Positions 27,523-39,489 of a stretch of 64,000 nucleotides of DNA are shown here, piece after piece. The first letter of the stretch is position 1, and every line of letters starts with the position of its first letter. Source of the DNA: Plantago ovata (Eukaryota; Streptophyta; Magnoliopsida; Lamiales; Plantaginaceae); assembly GCA_028274465.1 (NCBI GenBank), contig CM051455.1:130730096-130794095 (forward strand), in the 5' to 3' direction. The notes beneath the pieces are model-generated. The model was not told the DNA's origin. It did no database searches and saw only the letters and a list, made by a program, of their open reading frames with translations. The position numbers were made by a program, and so were the translations under genes.

Positions 27523-28440
27523 TAGGTTGCATTAGAGACACACGAATTAAATGCTCATTTTGCATTTATGTTAGCTCAGACTAGACGACCATGCAGTCGG
27601 TATGGTATGTAAAGACATAGGAAATAAAATATGAACTGATCATCAAATTACCATTAGCCCATGGAACTTGACGCGCGTGAATCACTTCACCATTAACATT
27701 CAGACCCAAATTTGGACACGAATTACGTACGTGTTTCCTGAGAGACCGTAGCTTGAAAATACTAGTGCAAACATATACACTTACATACCCCATCACACGT
27801 ACATTTACAAACATATACTATATGATAGAGCTCCAACCTCCAAACCAATTACTATTACTGAACCACACACGTATCATATTATTATCCAATTTAAAGAAGT
27901 GGTTAGTGAGTTTAATTTTCAATTGAATGATAAAAAGAAAAAGAAAATCAAACCATATTTGTATGTGATTCTTATACCAGTTGAGAGGGATTTATACTTT
28001 GGTAAATGATATGAACTACTATTGTATCTCATGGTGTTTTAGTGTGATACATAAAACATAAAATAGCAGCATTGCGGCACAAATTTTAAAATATCATGAG
28101 TAACTATAACACGATAGATATAGTCGCCGGTTGGGATTGGGAGTTCAGTTGACTTAGTTTAATTTTGGGAGGAGGTTATTAAGTAACGATCATGTGATGT
28201 GTTATTTGTACTGATGATAAAATTAAAGTAATGGGGGGTCCAGTCCGGTCCAGTCCAACCCCATCCATTGCCGTGGGTTAGCGGTTGAGTTGCTGACTGA
28301 CTGACGGATTGACTATGTATGTATCATCATTTATTATTATCAAAAATAATAATGATTTTTAACAGACACAATTCATAACATACCAGCCAGATTTAGAACA
28401 AGTATAGTACCTGTTGTTGTTGTAGTACTCTATATTTCAA
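27523..28440. other. Intergenic / upstream region of the DUF641 gene
   Basis: No open gene. The direct repeat GGTCCAGTCC occurs twice near 28238-28256. Probably holds the promoter of the gene at 29310. Confidence 0.45.
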
Positions 28441-28611
28441 AATTGGTGTTGAAACTTGAAAGAAACGCTTTCAACTCCAAAATTCCATTGCTGAATCTCT
28501 CTGTTTAGTATTTACCTTCATTGCCAATCCAATCGACGGAAGACAATTGCCTCAAGTTTCCCTCCATAGCGGCAGACGGTGGTGGTGATTGCCGCCGCCT
28601 CTTCTCATAGG

Positions 28612-29041
28612 TACTAATAATTTTGCAATTCCTCCTTATACTATTTCATCAAGTAGTAACATATGCTTGCCTCAAGAGTTGGTTTTATTCATACAAGTTG
28701 TAGTGTTAAATATCAATATTGTTGCTCTCAAATCCCAATTCATTTTTTTTCCCTTTCTCTTGTAGTTTAGTATTATTATTATTCAATAGTAGTACAATTC
28801 AGGTGATTCAAGTTTATTCATTAAGGTTTCTTTCATGTTTCCTTTCCTGCATAATATTGTGATCTCAACTTGTTGGAATTAGCTACTGATTTTTTTATTT
28901 TTTTGTCCAACCTTGTGACATAAACACTTGGAAAATTGAAGAAAATACTAGCTGCTCCAGTAGTAGTGAATAGGTGTTGTTTTGTCAATTATCAATCATT
29001 TCTTCCTTTTTTTTGATGCAATCAATGTTTTCTGTATTCAG
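28612..29041 (+). other. Putative 5'UTR intron of the DUF641 gene
   Basis: A donor-like CATAG|GTACTA at 28612 and an acceptor-like TTCTGTATTCAG ending at 29041 bracket an AT/T-rich stretch upstream of the ATG at 29310. Inferred only. Confidence 0.4.
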
Positions 29042-29309
29042 GAAATTGTTCATGTCCACACACACCCCTCTCTCTGACCTGTCCCCGCTGCATTTACTGC
29101 TGCTATGGGTGGGTAGATGACTACATTCATTATCATCATCTACTGCACTTTCCTCTCTTTCTGCAACCCCCAACACATTCACACCCTTTCCATTCATCAT
29201 ATTCACATACACATGTCAATAACAGAAATACAACACACCCCTAATTCTTGATCCTCATCTACTTAGCCAAGGCTGTGGGAACAAAAGAAGCTCCATTTTG
29301 TGAACCACT

Positions 29310-30857
29310 ATGGCGAAAATCTCTCTTTCTCCTCGCACTCATACACCTCATTTCACTCCTGTAAGTCTTACTTATGAAAATTCAGTTTTTCTTTACTTAT
29401 TTTTTAGTGGGAAACTTTGTTGGTTGAATTCTTGGGGTTTTGTGTTTTTGCAGATTGAAGAAGGGAATGAAGATGAGGAGTACTCACAGGGGAGAACCAG
29501 TTTCAGGGCAACAGGAACGCCGCTAAGCGAATCAACAACTGACAGACCAGATAGCGAACACACCTTCAACACGCACCACCACCAAACTCCATTACACAAT
29601 CCCCACAAAACCAGGGCGCCCAAGAATTCCAAGAACGGTAACGGTGAATCGACGTCGGCTGTTTCCTGGAACAAGTGTAGGCCAGGTAACAGGGAGAAGA
29701 GGATCTCAGTTTCGCCTTTACATCACCATCGAAACTCGTTAACTAGTCCTAATGGGGTTTTTAAGTCCATTATGGCTTCTTTAGCTCCTAAAAAGAGTCC
29801 TAAATCTGATGGTTCATCATCTGTGCCTCGAGAGGACGACGAGCATTGGAAGATTCTGGTGGCGGAGTTGTCGAATAAGCTGATTCAGACCACTAGAAAG
29901 AGGGATGAAGCTGTTCTCGAAGCTTCCAAGTTGAAGTACTCATTGGCTGAGCTTGAGAAGAAGCTTAACAAGTTGGAGATTTATTGCCACACTTTGAAAT
30001 CTGGACTGGATGTTTGTACTAGTGTCAGTCAAACTCAAAAGCAACAATATAAGTCGCCTTCAAGGTTGAATTACAAGAGTATTAAAGTTGGTGATGAGGA
30101 GAAAGTCATTGAGCATTTCTTGGTTATGGTATCAGATGCAAGGTCTTCGGTTCAGGTTTTGAGCAGGGCTATGGCTCATCAGTTGAGGCAAATGGGTGGC
30201 AAAGTATACGATAGGATCTCGATGCTTCTTCAGCCTTATGATATCAAGATTTCTTTATCTAGAAATCACCGAGGTTTAGTGTCTTACTTGGAGGCATTGC
30301 TTAACAAGGCCTTTTACGAGGATTTTGAGTCGGTTGGGTTTGCGAAAAGTGCCACAAACCCTATCCTGAACCCGATCGACCGCTGCGAAGCCAATTTCGC
30401 AATGTTTAGTCGGCTGCAGGGGTTAACGTGGGAGGATGTGTTGAACAAGGGAACAAAGCATTTTAGTGAGGATTTCAGCAGGTTTTGTGACAGGAAAATG
30501 AGTGAGATTGTGGCTTTGCTGGGGTGGAACCGGGCGTGGCCTGAACCGTTATTGCAATCATTTTTCGGAGCCTCAAAGGCCGTGTGGTTCGTGCACCTTT
30601 TGGCCAACTCGGTGCACCCGGGCCTGCCTATATTCAGAGTGGATTCGGGTGTTGGGTTCGACTCGGTTTACATGGAGGATATGGGTGGAGAAAAGGTTAA
30701 GAAGCTCATCCCGGCTATTGTTCGGATCATGGTCACACCTGGGTTCTATGTCCATGATAATGTGGTTAAGTGCAAGGTGTTGTGCAGGTACTACAACAAC
30801 CACAATAGCCATGTGAATGACTTCACTGATAAGGGCCTAACTCCATCTCCTAATTAA
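29310..30857 (+). CDS. IRK-interacting-protein-like (DUF641 family)
   Basis: Plant-specific DUF641/GIL1-type protein like IRK-INTERACTING PROTEIN, which binds the receptor kinase IRK; a scaffold role at the cell periphery is known only for relatives. Exons 29310-29360 and 29454-30857 give 484 residues. The junction HFTP|IEEGNEDEE matches the HFTPI start I recall for the family. Features: a Ser/His-rich N-terminus, the FKSIMASLAPKK motif, a coiled coil at about residues 145-200 (EHWKILVAELSNKL...LEKKLNKLE), then the conserved C-terminal domain (RCEANFAMFSRLQGLTWEDVL, FCDRKMSEIVALLGW, FFGASKAVWFVHLLANS, FYVHDNVVKCKVLCRY). The 93-bp intron is a multiple of three with no stop, so retention would add 31 residues in frame. 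No lesion. Confidence 0.93.
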   Translation: MAKISLSPRTHTPHFTPVSLTYENSVFLYLFFSGKLCWLNSWGFVFLQIEEGNEDEEYSQGRTSFRATGTPLSESTTDRPDSEHTFNTHHHQTPLHNPHKTRAPKNSKNGNGESTSAVSWNKCRPGNREKRISVSPLHHHRNSLTSPNGVFKSIMASLAPKKSPKSDGSSSVPREDDEHWKILVAELSNKLIQTTRKRDEAVLEASKLKYSLAELEKKLNKLEIYCHTLKSGLDVCTSVSQTQKQQYKSPSRLNYKSIKVGDEEKVIEHFLVMVSDARSSVQVLSRAMAHQLRQMGGKVYDRISMLLQPYDIKISLSRNHRGLVSYLEALLNKAFYEDFESVGFAKSATNPILNPIDRCEANFAMFSRLQGLTWEDVLNKGTKHFSEDFSRFCDRKMSEIVALLGWNRAWPEPLLQSFFGASKAVWFVHLLANSVHPGLPIFRVDSGVGFDSVYMEDMGGEKVKKLIPAIVRIMVTPGFYVHDNVVKCKVLCRYYNNHNSHVNDFTDKGLTPSPN

Positions 30858-31388
30858 GAAGGGTCCCTTGCTGCTACAAAATCATGACTGTTGGATGAGC
30901 AAGTGAATCTATCCTAGTCTTAAGGAAAGTTACATTTCTTTCTGTTTTCTATAAGGGCGCTTTAGTAGTACAAATTATATTTGTTCACTTTTATAATGGG
31001 AATTGTGGTTTACTGGCACTGCTTTTGAAGGAAATTTACAAGCATTAGCTAATCACTTTTGAAGGGAACTACTAAGAAAGTTTTGTTTTGGATTATTAGT
31101 TATTTATACTACTTGTCTTTATGTGCATTGGTTTGTTCACTCATGAGTTGGTCAATGTGATGAAGGTTTTGTTTTATACTAGTATTGGTTTTTACCAGTT
31201 TATTGGTTTATTCATTGGTCAATGTTTTTGGAGTTTTATGCTAGTACTTGTACTACTCATTGATAGTTTTCAAGGGGATTGAGTTGTGTCTTTCTGGAGA
31301 TGTGGACAAAGATTTGTCTGTGGAATCTCATTATTGCTATTCTCATGTGATTTGTATTTTGGAAAGAGGGAGGGATGCAACATAGGCA

Positions 31389-31461
31389 TTCAATCACCGG
31401 TGGTGTTATGTGAAGGTGAGCATGGGTTCAATCACCGGTGGTGTTATGTGAAGGTGAGCAT
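31389..31461 (+). repeat. Two perfect 35-bp direct repeats
   Basis: 31389-31423 and 31427-31461 are identical and separated by GGG. Each contains CAATCACCGGTGGTGTTATG. They lie at the edge of the Gypsy remnant. Confidence 0.95.
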
Positions 31462-31499
31462 ACTAATCCCAATAGAGTAACTCTGGTAAAAGTCATGAT

Positions 31500-34450
31500 T
31501 TTCCTAAACAATAGGGAAATCAACACCTCAATAGTAAGGTCGCTTTGATGCCCTAAGTATTGCAAATATCATCGTCTTGTAAGCCACTCAGTACAAGATT
31601 GCTATGTCTTTAAGGAAAAGGTGGTGGAGCTAGCTTGAAAAGGGAAGATTTTTCTTGAAGGCGAAAGTGCAAATGTCAACACCTCATCGACCAAAGATCG
31701 TGCAAACGAAACTAGTAGCGCAATCTCATTAGAGGAACCTTCGAGCAAGGCATGCCCTCATATCAAAGAGATGAAACCTACTGATTGCATGCCTATCTCC
31801 TTTAGCGATGAAGATCTCCTACTAGGATCTAAGCCTCACAATAAACCGTTGATTGTGTTCGGCTATACTCACGAGTACAAGGTAAGAAGGAGACTCGTCG
31901 ATGGAGGCTCTGCAATCAGCATTTTGCCTCTACGTACTCTAATTAAGGGAGATAGGAATATCAAAAGAAGACATATGATTATCCAAGGCTTCAACTAAGG
32001 GGGCAAAGAGCTATGGGCATTATATGGTTAGGGTTGATGAACGATGATTGCGTCGACAACACTTTTCTATGTCATTGATGTCAATACCTCCGACAACATG
32101 TTGTTAGGTAGACCATTGAAACACGAAAACAGTGTGGTTCCTTCAACACTACATCAATGTTTCCAATACTGCCAAAATGGAGTAGTGAAGGAGGTTCTTG
32201 CATGTGACAAACCATTCACTGAAGTTGAGTCATATTTCGCGGACGCCAAGTATTATATGGAATGGAAGGAAGAGGAAAATTGGGCCAAGTTTGTCTAATG
32301 AAGAGCTATAAGACCAACCAAACAAGTCAAAAGAAAAGGAGTCATCTTTCTTGTCAAGATGTTCGGATGAAATCTCGCATACAAAGAATGATGGGCTAAA
32401 CGGCCCTACTCTACCTTTGACAAAGCTTTGTCTCAACAGCTCAATCCAAGCACCACTCAGTGGGTTCGTTTGCCCGGTTCGAGGAGGATTGGCGGAACAT
32501 GATACTTCATTGCATGAAGTGAAAGATCATTTTGGACCAAATGCTTTCAGACTCCTGATCAGGGCTGGATATGACCCTAATAATGGTTTTCCTCTAAAAG
32601 AGAATTCGTGAGGACCTACTAGGAAAAGCTCACAAAGTGGAAAAGCTCGAGAAGATCTTCGATTACTTCAGCCAAAGTCTATCCGTATTCCCATAAAATG
32701 GAGTTACTAGCAATTATACAAGTGAAGTTGACCCTATCCTAGAAGGTAGCGATTCCCAAAAACAAGTTTGTCCTTGATAGTTTGGGACTGGTCAAGCAAA
32801 ATACATCAGAGGCTAGGACCAATCAAAGAAACAGTTCACTAGAGACTTATATCAACAAAGAAATCTATTCACCAAAGGTTGGGGGCAGTTACAAAAGTTG
32901 TTCATCAAAGTTTAGGACCGGTGAAAACAGAAGTCATGAAAGAGGCTAGGAAGTCCTATGCATCGGAAAGATTATAAAGTCTAATCCCATGTTGCACACT
33001 GAAGACTTCGGGCTATCTTTTCCCCCAAAGCCAAGAAGCTGACAATTATCCCTACAAAAATCTAAGATAAAATCAAAGATGACAATGAGAGTGTGGGGTC
33101 TTCCTACCACATCACCTCCAAGGATTGTGATGTCATCGAAGAAGAAGACGCCAAAATGTCACCATCTGAGCTTGAGGAAGGGATAGAGTCTACTGTTGAT
33201 GAATTAAAAGAAGTCAATATACGAAATTTTGATGATTACATACCCATCTACACAAGCTCATTACAAAATGAAGCTGGAGAGGCGGCCTATGTTACCTTAC
33301 TGAAAAATTTCATAGATGTGTTTATCTGGACATACAAGGAAATGTCAGACTTAACCAAAGATAGTTGTGCATCAACTTCTGGTAAAGAATGGAGCTCATC
33401 CCGTAAAGCAATCCCAGCGAAAATTTCGTCCAGAGTTGATCCCAGCTATTGAAGGAGAACTTAATAAGCTCATCTAGACGGATTTCATTCGTGAAGTGAA
33501 GTACCCTACTTGGATTTCTAGCGTAGTATTTGTGAAAAAGAAGAATGGACAAAATCGAGTTTGCGTGGAGTTTAGGGATTTAAACATGGCATACCCTAAA
33601 GATGACTTTTCGTTGTCCATACCAGAACTCATGATCGATGCCACGACCGGACATGAAGCACTATCATTTATGGATGTATCCTTAGGATATAATCAAATCC
33701 ATATGGCCCCCAAAGATGAAGAACTATAAACCTTTCGATCACCGAATGCGATATACCGCTACAAGGTAGTGCCATTTGGCGTAAAGAACGATGGTGCAAA
33801 CTTATCAAAGGGCAATGCAAAAGATATTCGAAGATATGCTTCACAAAAATGTCAAGTGCTATGTCAATGACCTAATGGTAAAATAAAAAAAGTGAGAAAA
33901 TCACATGGATTATTTGAAAGAAGTCTTCGGGCGACTGCGAAGGTACCAACCAATGATGAATCCTTTGAAGTGTGCATTTGGTTTGAACTCTAGGAAGTTT
34001 TTAGGCTTCATTGTCCGGAAACGAGGAATAAAAATCGAACAGGAAAAAATTGATGCAATCATGAAAATGACAAAACCGAGGAGTATTTACGAGTTTAAAA
34101 CCTTGCACTGAAAAATTTTATGTCTTCGGAGATTCATATCCAACCTTGTAAGAAGATGCCTACCGTTTAGCCGTCTCATGAAGAAAGATGTTCCATTTGA
34201 AAGGGATAAAGTATGCCATAATGCATTTGATGAATGCATTAAATCATACCTAATGAAGTAGCTCTTGTACTGGGACGTTGTTGATTCTATACATCGCTGC
34301 GCAAAGTCCCTTTCCCGTAGGAGCATTGCTGGCACAAGAAAACGACAAGGGGAAATAGAACGCTCTCTACTATTTAAGTAGAATGATGACGCCACATGAA
34401 TTGAAGTATTCCTCCATTGAAAAATTATGACAGACTATCAACTTTGTGAT
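31500..34450 (+). pseudogene. Decayed Ty3/Gypsy polyprotein (protease and RT pieces)
   Basis: Frames in the order of a Gypsy pol: a protease-like piece with RRRLVDGGSAISILPL (31771-31998); a piece with DNMLLGRPLK (32044-32298); then RT with VKKKNGQNRVCVEFRDLN, LSFMDVSLGYNQI and YKVVPFGVKN (33496-33800); and a later RT part with KCAFGLNSRKFLGFIV (33905-34111). The active-site box reads CYVNDLMVK at about 33862, so the first Asp of YVDD is Asn. Many stops and frameshifts; RNase H and integrase are not visible. Dead. Confidence 0.88.
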
Positions 34451-34559
34451 CCAGGTTTTGAAGCATTATGATAATAATTGAGATCATGAACCATACTATA
34501 TTTACGATAATACGTGAAATAAGATCCTGAACTTCATGGAAGTGGACCAATTGGACTCA

Positions 34560-34900
34560 CACATGTTACCTGGGCCAAGTCCTATTATTTAGGTTAATAG
34601 TAATTAGGATGTGTTTTATTTTATTATTAGATTAGTTAGGATATTTTATTATCTTAATTGTTTAGTTAAAGTATAAGGAATGTTACTATGTTAGGATCTT
34701 TCCTCTCAGTCTCACATCTATAGCATTGAGCATTGTAAGTACAAAACCACCACCCTTATGATGATGATGATGATGATCGAGCCAGTAAGGAGGGAGGAGA
34801 AGTGATTTTCGTCTTCTTGAAATCGATACCACGATCTTGTTCTTGACTTGCACTTACGAAAGTGTAATTACCAAATTGCTTGAACTAATCGCGTGAACTA
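34560..34900 (+). repeat. Possible LTR of the Gypsy remnant
   Basis: It follows the RT remnant and contains an AT-rich promoter-like region and a GAT trinucleotide run (about 34758-34776). No second copy is present in the window, so this is inference from position. Confidence 0.3.
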
Positions 34901-35030
34901 TGTTAGTATAGATAAAAATAAGAATTCAACATGGTAAAGTAGGCAAAGTGAGATGGAGAGAGATATTTTTTATCTAACTTGAAATAATAAGGAGTGATGA
35001 ATACACGAGCTATTACTAGCTATTCATACT

Positions 35031-35068
35031 AAAGAAGAATGGACAAAATCGAGTTTGCGTGGAGTTTA
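35031..35068 (+). repeat. 38-bp copy of the Gypsy RT coding sequence
   Basis: Identical to 33537-33574, which encodes KKNGQNRVCVEF in the RT. The flanking bases differ on both sides, so a short piece was copied about 1.5 kb downstream. Confidence 0.93.
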
Positions 35069-35195
35069 CGGTGGTTTCCTACTGTCCATTAAAAAAACTC
35101 AATCTTTAATTATTTTCTACTAGCAGCAATAATAAATAGCTAATATTGGTGAACAACTGCTGCAAATGAACAAGTTACCTTGTGAAAGTAATGTA

Positions 35196-35883
35196 CTCCC
35201 TCCGTCCCAGAACAGTTGCACCAATTTGCCATTTTAGACTATGTTTTAAAAGTCGAGTTGAGCCGGCCGGTCGAACCGTGGAAACCGGAGCTCATCGGTC
35301 TGAAACCGCTATTTAAACGCTAAAAAGCCGAAGGACCTAAAACCAGAAAAAACGGGCAAAAAATGGCAAAAAAGGTGAACCGGAAAGCGGTTTAGCCGTT
35401 TTTTGGGTAAAATTGCAAAAAAAAAGAGCAAAAAAAAAGAAGTTTTTTTTCATCTATATCTTGATTGAATATGGATCTTCACCAAGTCATTTTACTTGAT
35501 TGGTGATCATTTAATCTTGTTTAGTGTGATTTTGGACGAAAATATGAATAATAATATAATATAAATATATTAGTATTAGTATATTATATATATATTAATA
35601 TTATAATGGTACACCGGCTCAACCGGCTTATAAAACGGCTCAACAGGTCCGACCCCGGTTAAACCTTTTTGGAGGGTGTCCGGCTCAACCTCCGGCTCCG
35701 TTTTTTAAAACATAGATTTAGGCGTCCCATTAGAGTTGCACGATTTTATTTCTTTACCATATTTGGACATGGTTATAATAATTTTATATTCCACCAACAC
35801 ATTTTTGTGGCCACACATCCTCCTCTTCTCCTTATTTTCTGTGTCCAAAATTAAACGGTGCAACTGTTTTGGGACGGAGGTAG
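35196..35883. mobile_element. Stowaway (Tc1/mariner-type) MITE, interrupted
   Basis: The left end is CTCCCTCCGTCCCAG...AGTTGCACC; the complement of the right end is CTACCTCCGTCCCA...AGTTGCACCG. TA flanks both sides (35194-35195 and 35884-35885), the Stowaway target site. It is split by the element at 35239-35715, so the original MITE was about 210 bp. Confidence 0.9.
35239..35715. mobile_element. hAT-like MITE nested in the Stowaway
   Basis: The ends are CTATGTTTTAAAA and TTTTAAAACATAG. CCGG/GGTT-rich subterminal motifs (AACCGG, GGCTCAACC) lie inside both ends. The flanks ATTTTAGAC and ATTTAGGC could be an 8-bp duplication with changes. AT-rich non-coding centre. Confidence 0.75.
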
Positions 35884-35885
35884 TA

Positions 35886-37063
35886 TGACCATAATAATAA
35901 TCATCATCACGGTTTTTGGATGAACAAGTACTACTGTTGAGTCGACGATGACGATGACCCATTGTTTAGAGAGAATATGGCAAACAAAAAAAGGAAAAAA
36001 AATGTGGTTTGTTTTGTTTTGTTTGTGTATTGGTGAATGGGGACTGAGTTTAAATGGCGTAATAAATGAAATGAAAAAAAAGGAAATGAATTTTTGACTC
36101 CAACCCTCTCTCTTTTCCACTGGGTTGGACTCTTTCCTCTCACATAATATGAACAATAAATGTCAGAACAATCAACAAGCTCTCTCTGCTCTATACTAAC
36201 TTGCCACAACCCGTTTCAAAAAATAAAAATAAAAATAAAAAATAAAAAATACTAACTTGCCGCAACCAGATAAATGATTCTCTCTCATTTGGAGTAAACA
36301 AATTTAAGAGTACAAGTTTTTTCATAAAGTAAATTTTTTTATCTTAATTAATTAATCCATTTTGGAGCATGAGGAGGATAAATAAACACCACATCATAAC
36401 TGATTACTAGTACCCATTTTCTATTCTAACTATCACACACCTAAAATTTTAGTCAAACCCCTAATAAAACTTCAAATATTCACCACATCACACTAATCTC
36501 AAGTATTAACAATGAATTATTGTTGATCAACTACCATTGTGGTGGTAATCCCATGTATCAACATTCAACATCTATGGCGAGATGATTTGTTATCAACATT
36601 TCTAACGAGAGTCCTTGTTCATGAGTCAAAATTGGTTCAGGGACCCAAAACTTAACATTTTACTTATTAACCATGAACCATACCTAAATAATGCACATCA
36701 ATATAGTTTGGCATTTTGCTCATTATTTGAGAAAAATCTCAAACCATTTTGATGGATGCCAATTCATTTATCCTTTTTAAAAAGATCATAGCTTGATGAA
36801 TTGTATAAAAAAAATTGGCATTTTTTATTGAACACGTTTAAGATGCACCTTTTTTTTTTTAATCAGAACTCGTCAATAATCGTTTGGAAGAAATACATAA
36901 CCGTGCATAAGAAATACACATAATGAAAAAATGATCCATCAAAATCAGATGAATTTTAGACATGGACAAACAATAAATCCATTATGATTTTAGCAAAACT
37001 TGCGGAGTGTTTGGAGCTAAGTTAATAAGGGGTCTATTAAGTCAAAAAGACCACATCTCATTT
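35886..37063. other. Intergenic, no gene supported
   Basis: Overlapping minus-strand open frames around 35700-36209 do not extend into a recognisable protein and run into the MITE. The rest is AT-rich. Confidence 0.4.
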
Positions 37064-37149
37064 GGGCTTCTATTAGTTTTTTTTTTTATCGGCTAAAGGG
37101 TGACTCGAAACCCCGACCTATTGGTTGGAGGTGAGGGCTTCTATTAGTT
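37064..37149 (-). repeat. 5'-truncated SINE tail with perfect 15-bp target duplication
   Basis: GGGCTTCTATTAGTT occurs at 37064-37078 and again at 37135-37149. The 56 bp between them read, on the minus strand, as a B-box-like GGGGTTTCGAGTCACC followed by a poly-A tail. This fits a short SINE copy inserted by target-primed reverse transcription. Confidence 0.88.
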
Positions 37150-37695
37150 AATAGAGACACACTATTCCTCATTTATTTCCTCCCTCATGTTACCATTTTC
37201 TTTTATTTTCTCTCTTTTATCTCTCTAGCCTATAACTCCAATAAAATCTCCACCCTTCATTTTTTTCACTCATCTTTCATATTCATATCATCCATACTCT
37301 CCATTCTCCTCAATTTCCGTACATAGTACAAATCAAAAAACATTCATTTATATGCATCATTATTATCCTACTCTACACACCTATTTATCTTCTAAGTTAA
37401 CACCAAACACAATTTTATCTCCATTTTTTAACTTAGGGCACTATTCATCTGTTAACAACTTTTCTTAACTTACCCCTAACTTAGCTCCTAACAATCTCTT
37501 GATCTTCAAAACTTGATGCACCTTTGGTTTTGGTTTGTGTTCCCAACCCCAAGTTATAACAATCCATTTTACAAACCAAACTAAAAACAATTGATCATGG
37601 ATAGGGTTGCGATAAAAGATGGCTTTACCAATAAACTTTTTGACAATGGAAAAGACAAGTTTGAATTAATTAATGCGAGGACTGCCTGCTCCAAA
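37150..37695. other. Intergenic, nothing recognised
   Basis: C/T- and AT-rich spacer up to the outer Copia element. No gene recognised. Confidence 0.45.
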
Positions 37696-37700
37696 GCTGA

Positions 37701-38216
37701 TGTTGAGTTCGTATCAACAATAGTCGATTCTACCCAATCACAAAAGCTCACAACACAATTAAATCACTAAGAACCAGATGCACCAATCAAACACACACCC
37801 AAGCAACCAAAACAGAGAACAGGGCAAGAACGATAAGCAAGAAAGACACAAGAGTTTAACGTGGTTCGGTTCTAAATAACCTACGTCCACGGAAATCAAC
37901 CAGCTGCCACTATATTATATCAATCCCAATTACAAGTCCCTAACAGTATGCAAGAAACAAGAACAAATATGTCTCTCAAAGCTAGAACCTATAATCTATA
38001 ATATATCACCCTTCGAAGTAGTCGAACCGGGCCTTCAAGCTATGTTGTTATATCCTTGAGCATGCAACAATCACCCATTTATATAGCCTTCAATTTGCAG
38101 CTATACCTAAAGGAATTCGAATAGGAATTGAATTCAAATAGGAATTGATTTCCTAATGGAGACAATTACCTTTTCCTGATTGCATTCGGAAACAGTTGTT
38201 GAGATAACACCTCACA
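37701..38216 (-). repeat. Outer Copia LTR (3' LTR in element sense)
   Basis: A 516-bp LTR, TG...CA bounded, with a purine-rich PPT immediately inside it. It pairs with the split LTR at 41535-41612 and 51780-52217. Confidence 0.93.
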
Positions 38217-38349
38217 AATCTCCACCTTTAGCTCAACACCAATGACCTCTGTATCCCTGAAGTTAGGACACACCCCTTTGCATCTCTGAGGTTAAGACAC
38301 GTCCCCATGTACCTCTAAGGTTAAGATACGCCCCCATGTACCTCTAAGG

Positions 38350-39489
38350 TTAAGATACGCCCCCATATGCACCTCTAAGGTTAAGATACCTCCCCTTTCC
38401 ATCCCTGCGGTTAGGATGACCCCCCCTTGTCTTGACACCCACAAGTCCCAGGCAAAACCTGAACTTTGGTTCTGGAAGCGCCTTAGTCATAGCACCTGAA
38501 GCGTTCAAAGATGTATGAATCTTCCTTATCTTCACAACTCCCTTGGCAATGATATCTCTGATGAAGAAAAACCTTACATCAATGTGTTTTGTCCTTTCAT
38601 GATACACATGATGCTTAGTCAACATAATAACACTTTGATTGTCACAGTGAATATTCACAAGATCCTGTTGGACACCCAACTCATTCAATAATCTTCCCAA
38701 CCAGATAGCTTCCTTAACTCCTTCAGTGATGGACATGAACTCCGGCTCTGTTGTAGATAATGCAACCACAGACTGCTGACTAGCTTTCCAACTAACTGTC
38801 GTGCCAAACAAAGTAAACACATACCCTGTGATAGACTTTCTTCCATTCAAGTTCCCTGCAAAATCTGCATCCACATATCCAACCAATGAATTCTGCAAGT
38901 CATTGCTTTTCTTGAACCTCAGTCCCATCATCCTTGCCTCAACCCCTTGTCCAACACCTAGTGTATCAACCTGCTCCATAGCCCAAACAACTTCTCCTGG
39001 TGTTATATCAGTTTCATCCTCAGACTCCACCTCAACTGAAATTCCCTGTGCATTTCCTTGATCTCTTGTATGCTGATAGTTTGAAGTTTCACCAACTTCC
39101 TCATCAAGTCGATCATCACCATCTGACTCTGAGCTACTACTAGACTCCTCATTCACTGGTAATATAGGCTCAGCATCCGCAATATCATCCTCCACTGTGG
39201 GCTCCACCTGAGAGTTAACTCTCTCATCTTCTAACTCAATTCTGGTATTTTCTACAGAGACGAGGTTGAGTGCGGGGTTAGGTAAACCCCCTCTGTCAAC
39301 ACCTGCCTGCTTATCCTTCAGAGGTAACACATCTTCATTAAACTGGACATCCCTGCTTATAATACACTTTCCCTTTCCAGGTTCTATGCACCAAAGCTTA
39401 TATCCTTTAACCCCCTTTGGGTAACCAATAAAGATACACCTCAATGCTCTAGCTTCCAACTTATCTTGCTTGATATGTGCTAAATCCAA
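38350..39489 (-). pseudogene. Copia integrase tail fused in frame to RNase H (RT deleted)
   Basis: One 379-codon open frame. It starts with the end of the integrase and post-integrase region (CIFIGYPKGVKGYKLWC, SRDVQFNEDV) and continues through the acidic Ser/Asp/Glu linker (EESSSSSESDGDD). It then goes straight to RNase H (VGYVDADFAGNLNGRKS, WKASQQSVVALST, HIDVRFFFIRD). The roughly 250-residue RT with its YVDD box that normally lies between them is missing, yet the frame is kept. The element could not make its own RT. Confidence 0.9.

Noticed and set aside
28985..29212. 75-codon minus-strand frame upstream of the DUF641 gene
   Set aside because: Lies in the 5'UTR/intron region of the plus-strand gene, no similarity.
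35705..36209. Overlapping minus-strand frames beginning MGHRHRRLNSS
   Set aside because: They run straight into the Stowaway MITE, with no continuation beyond it.
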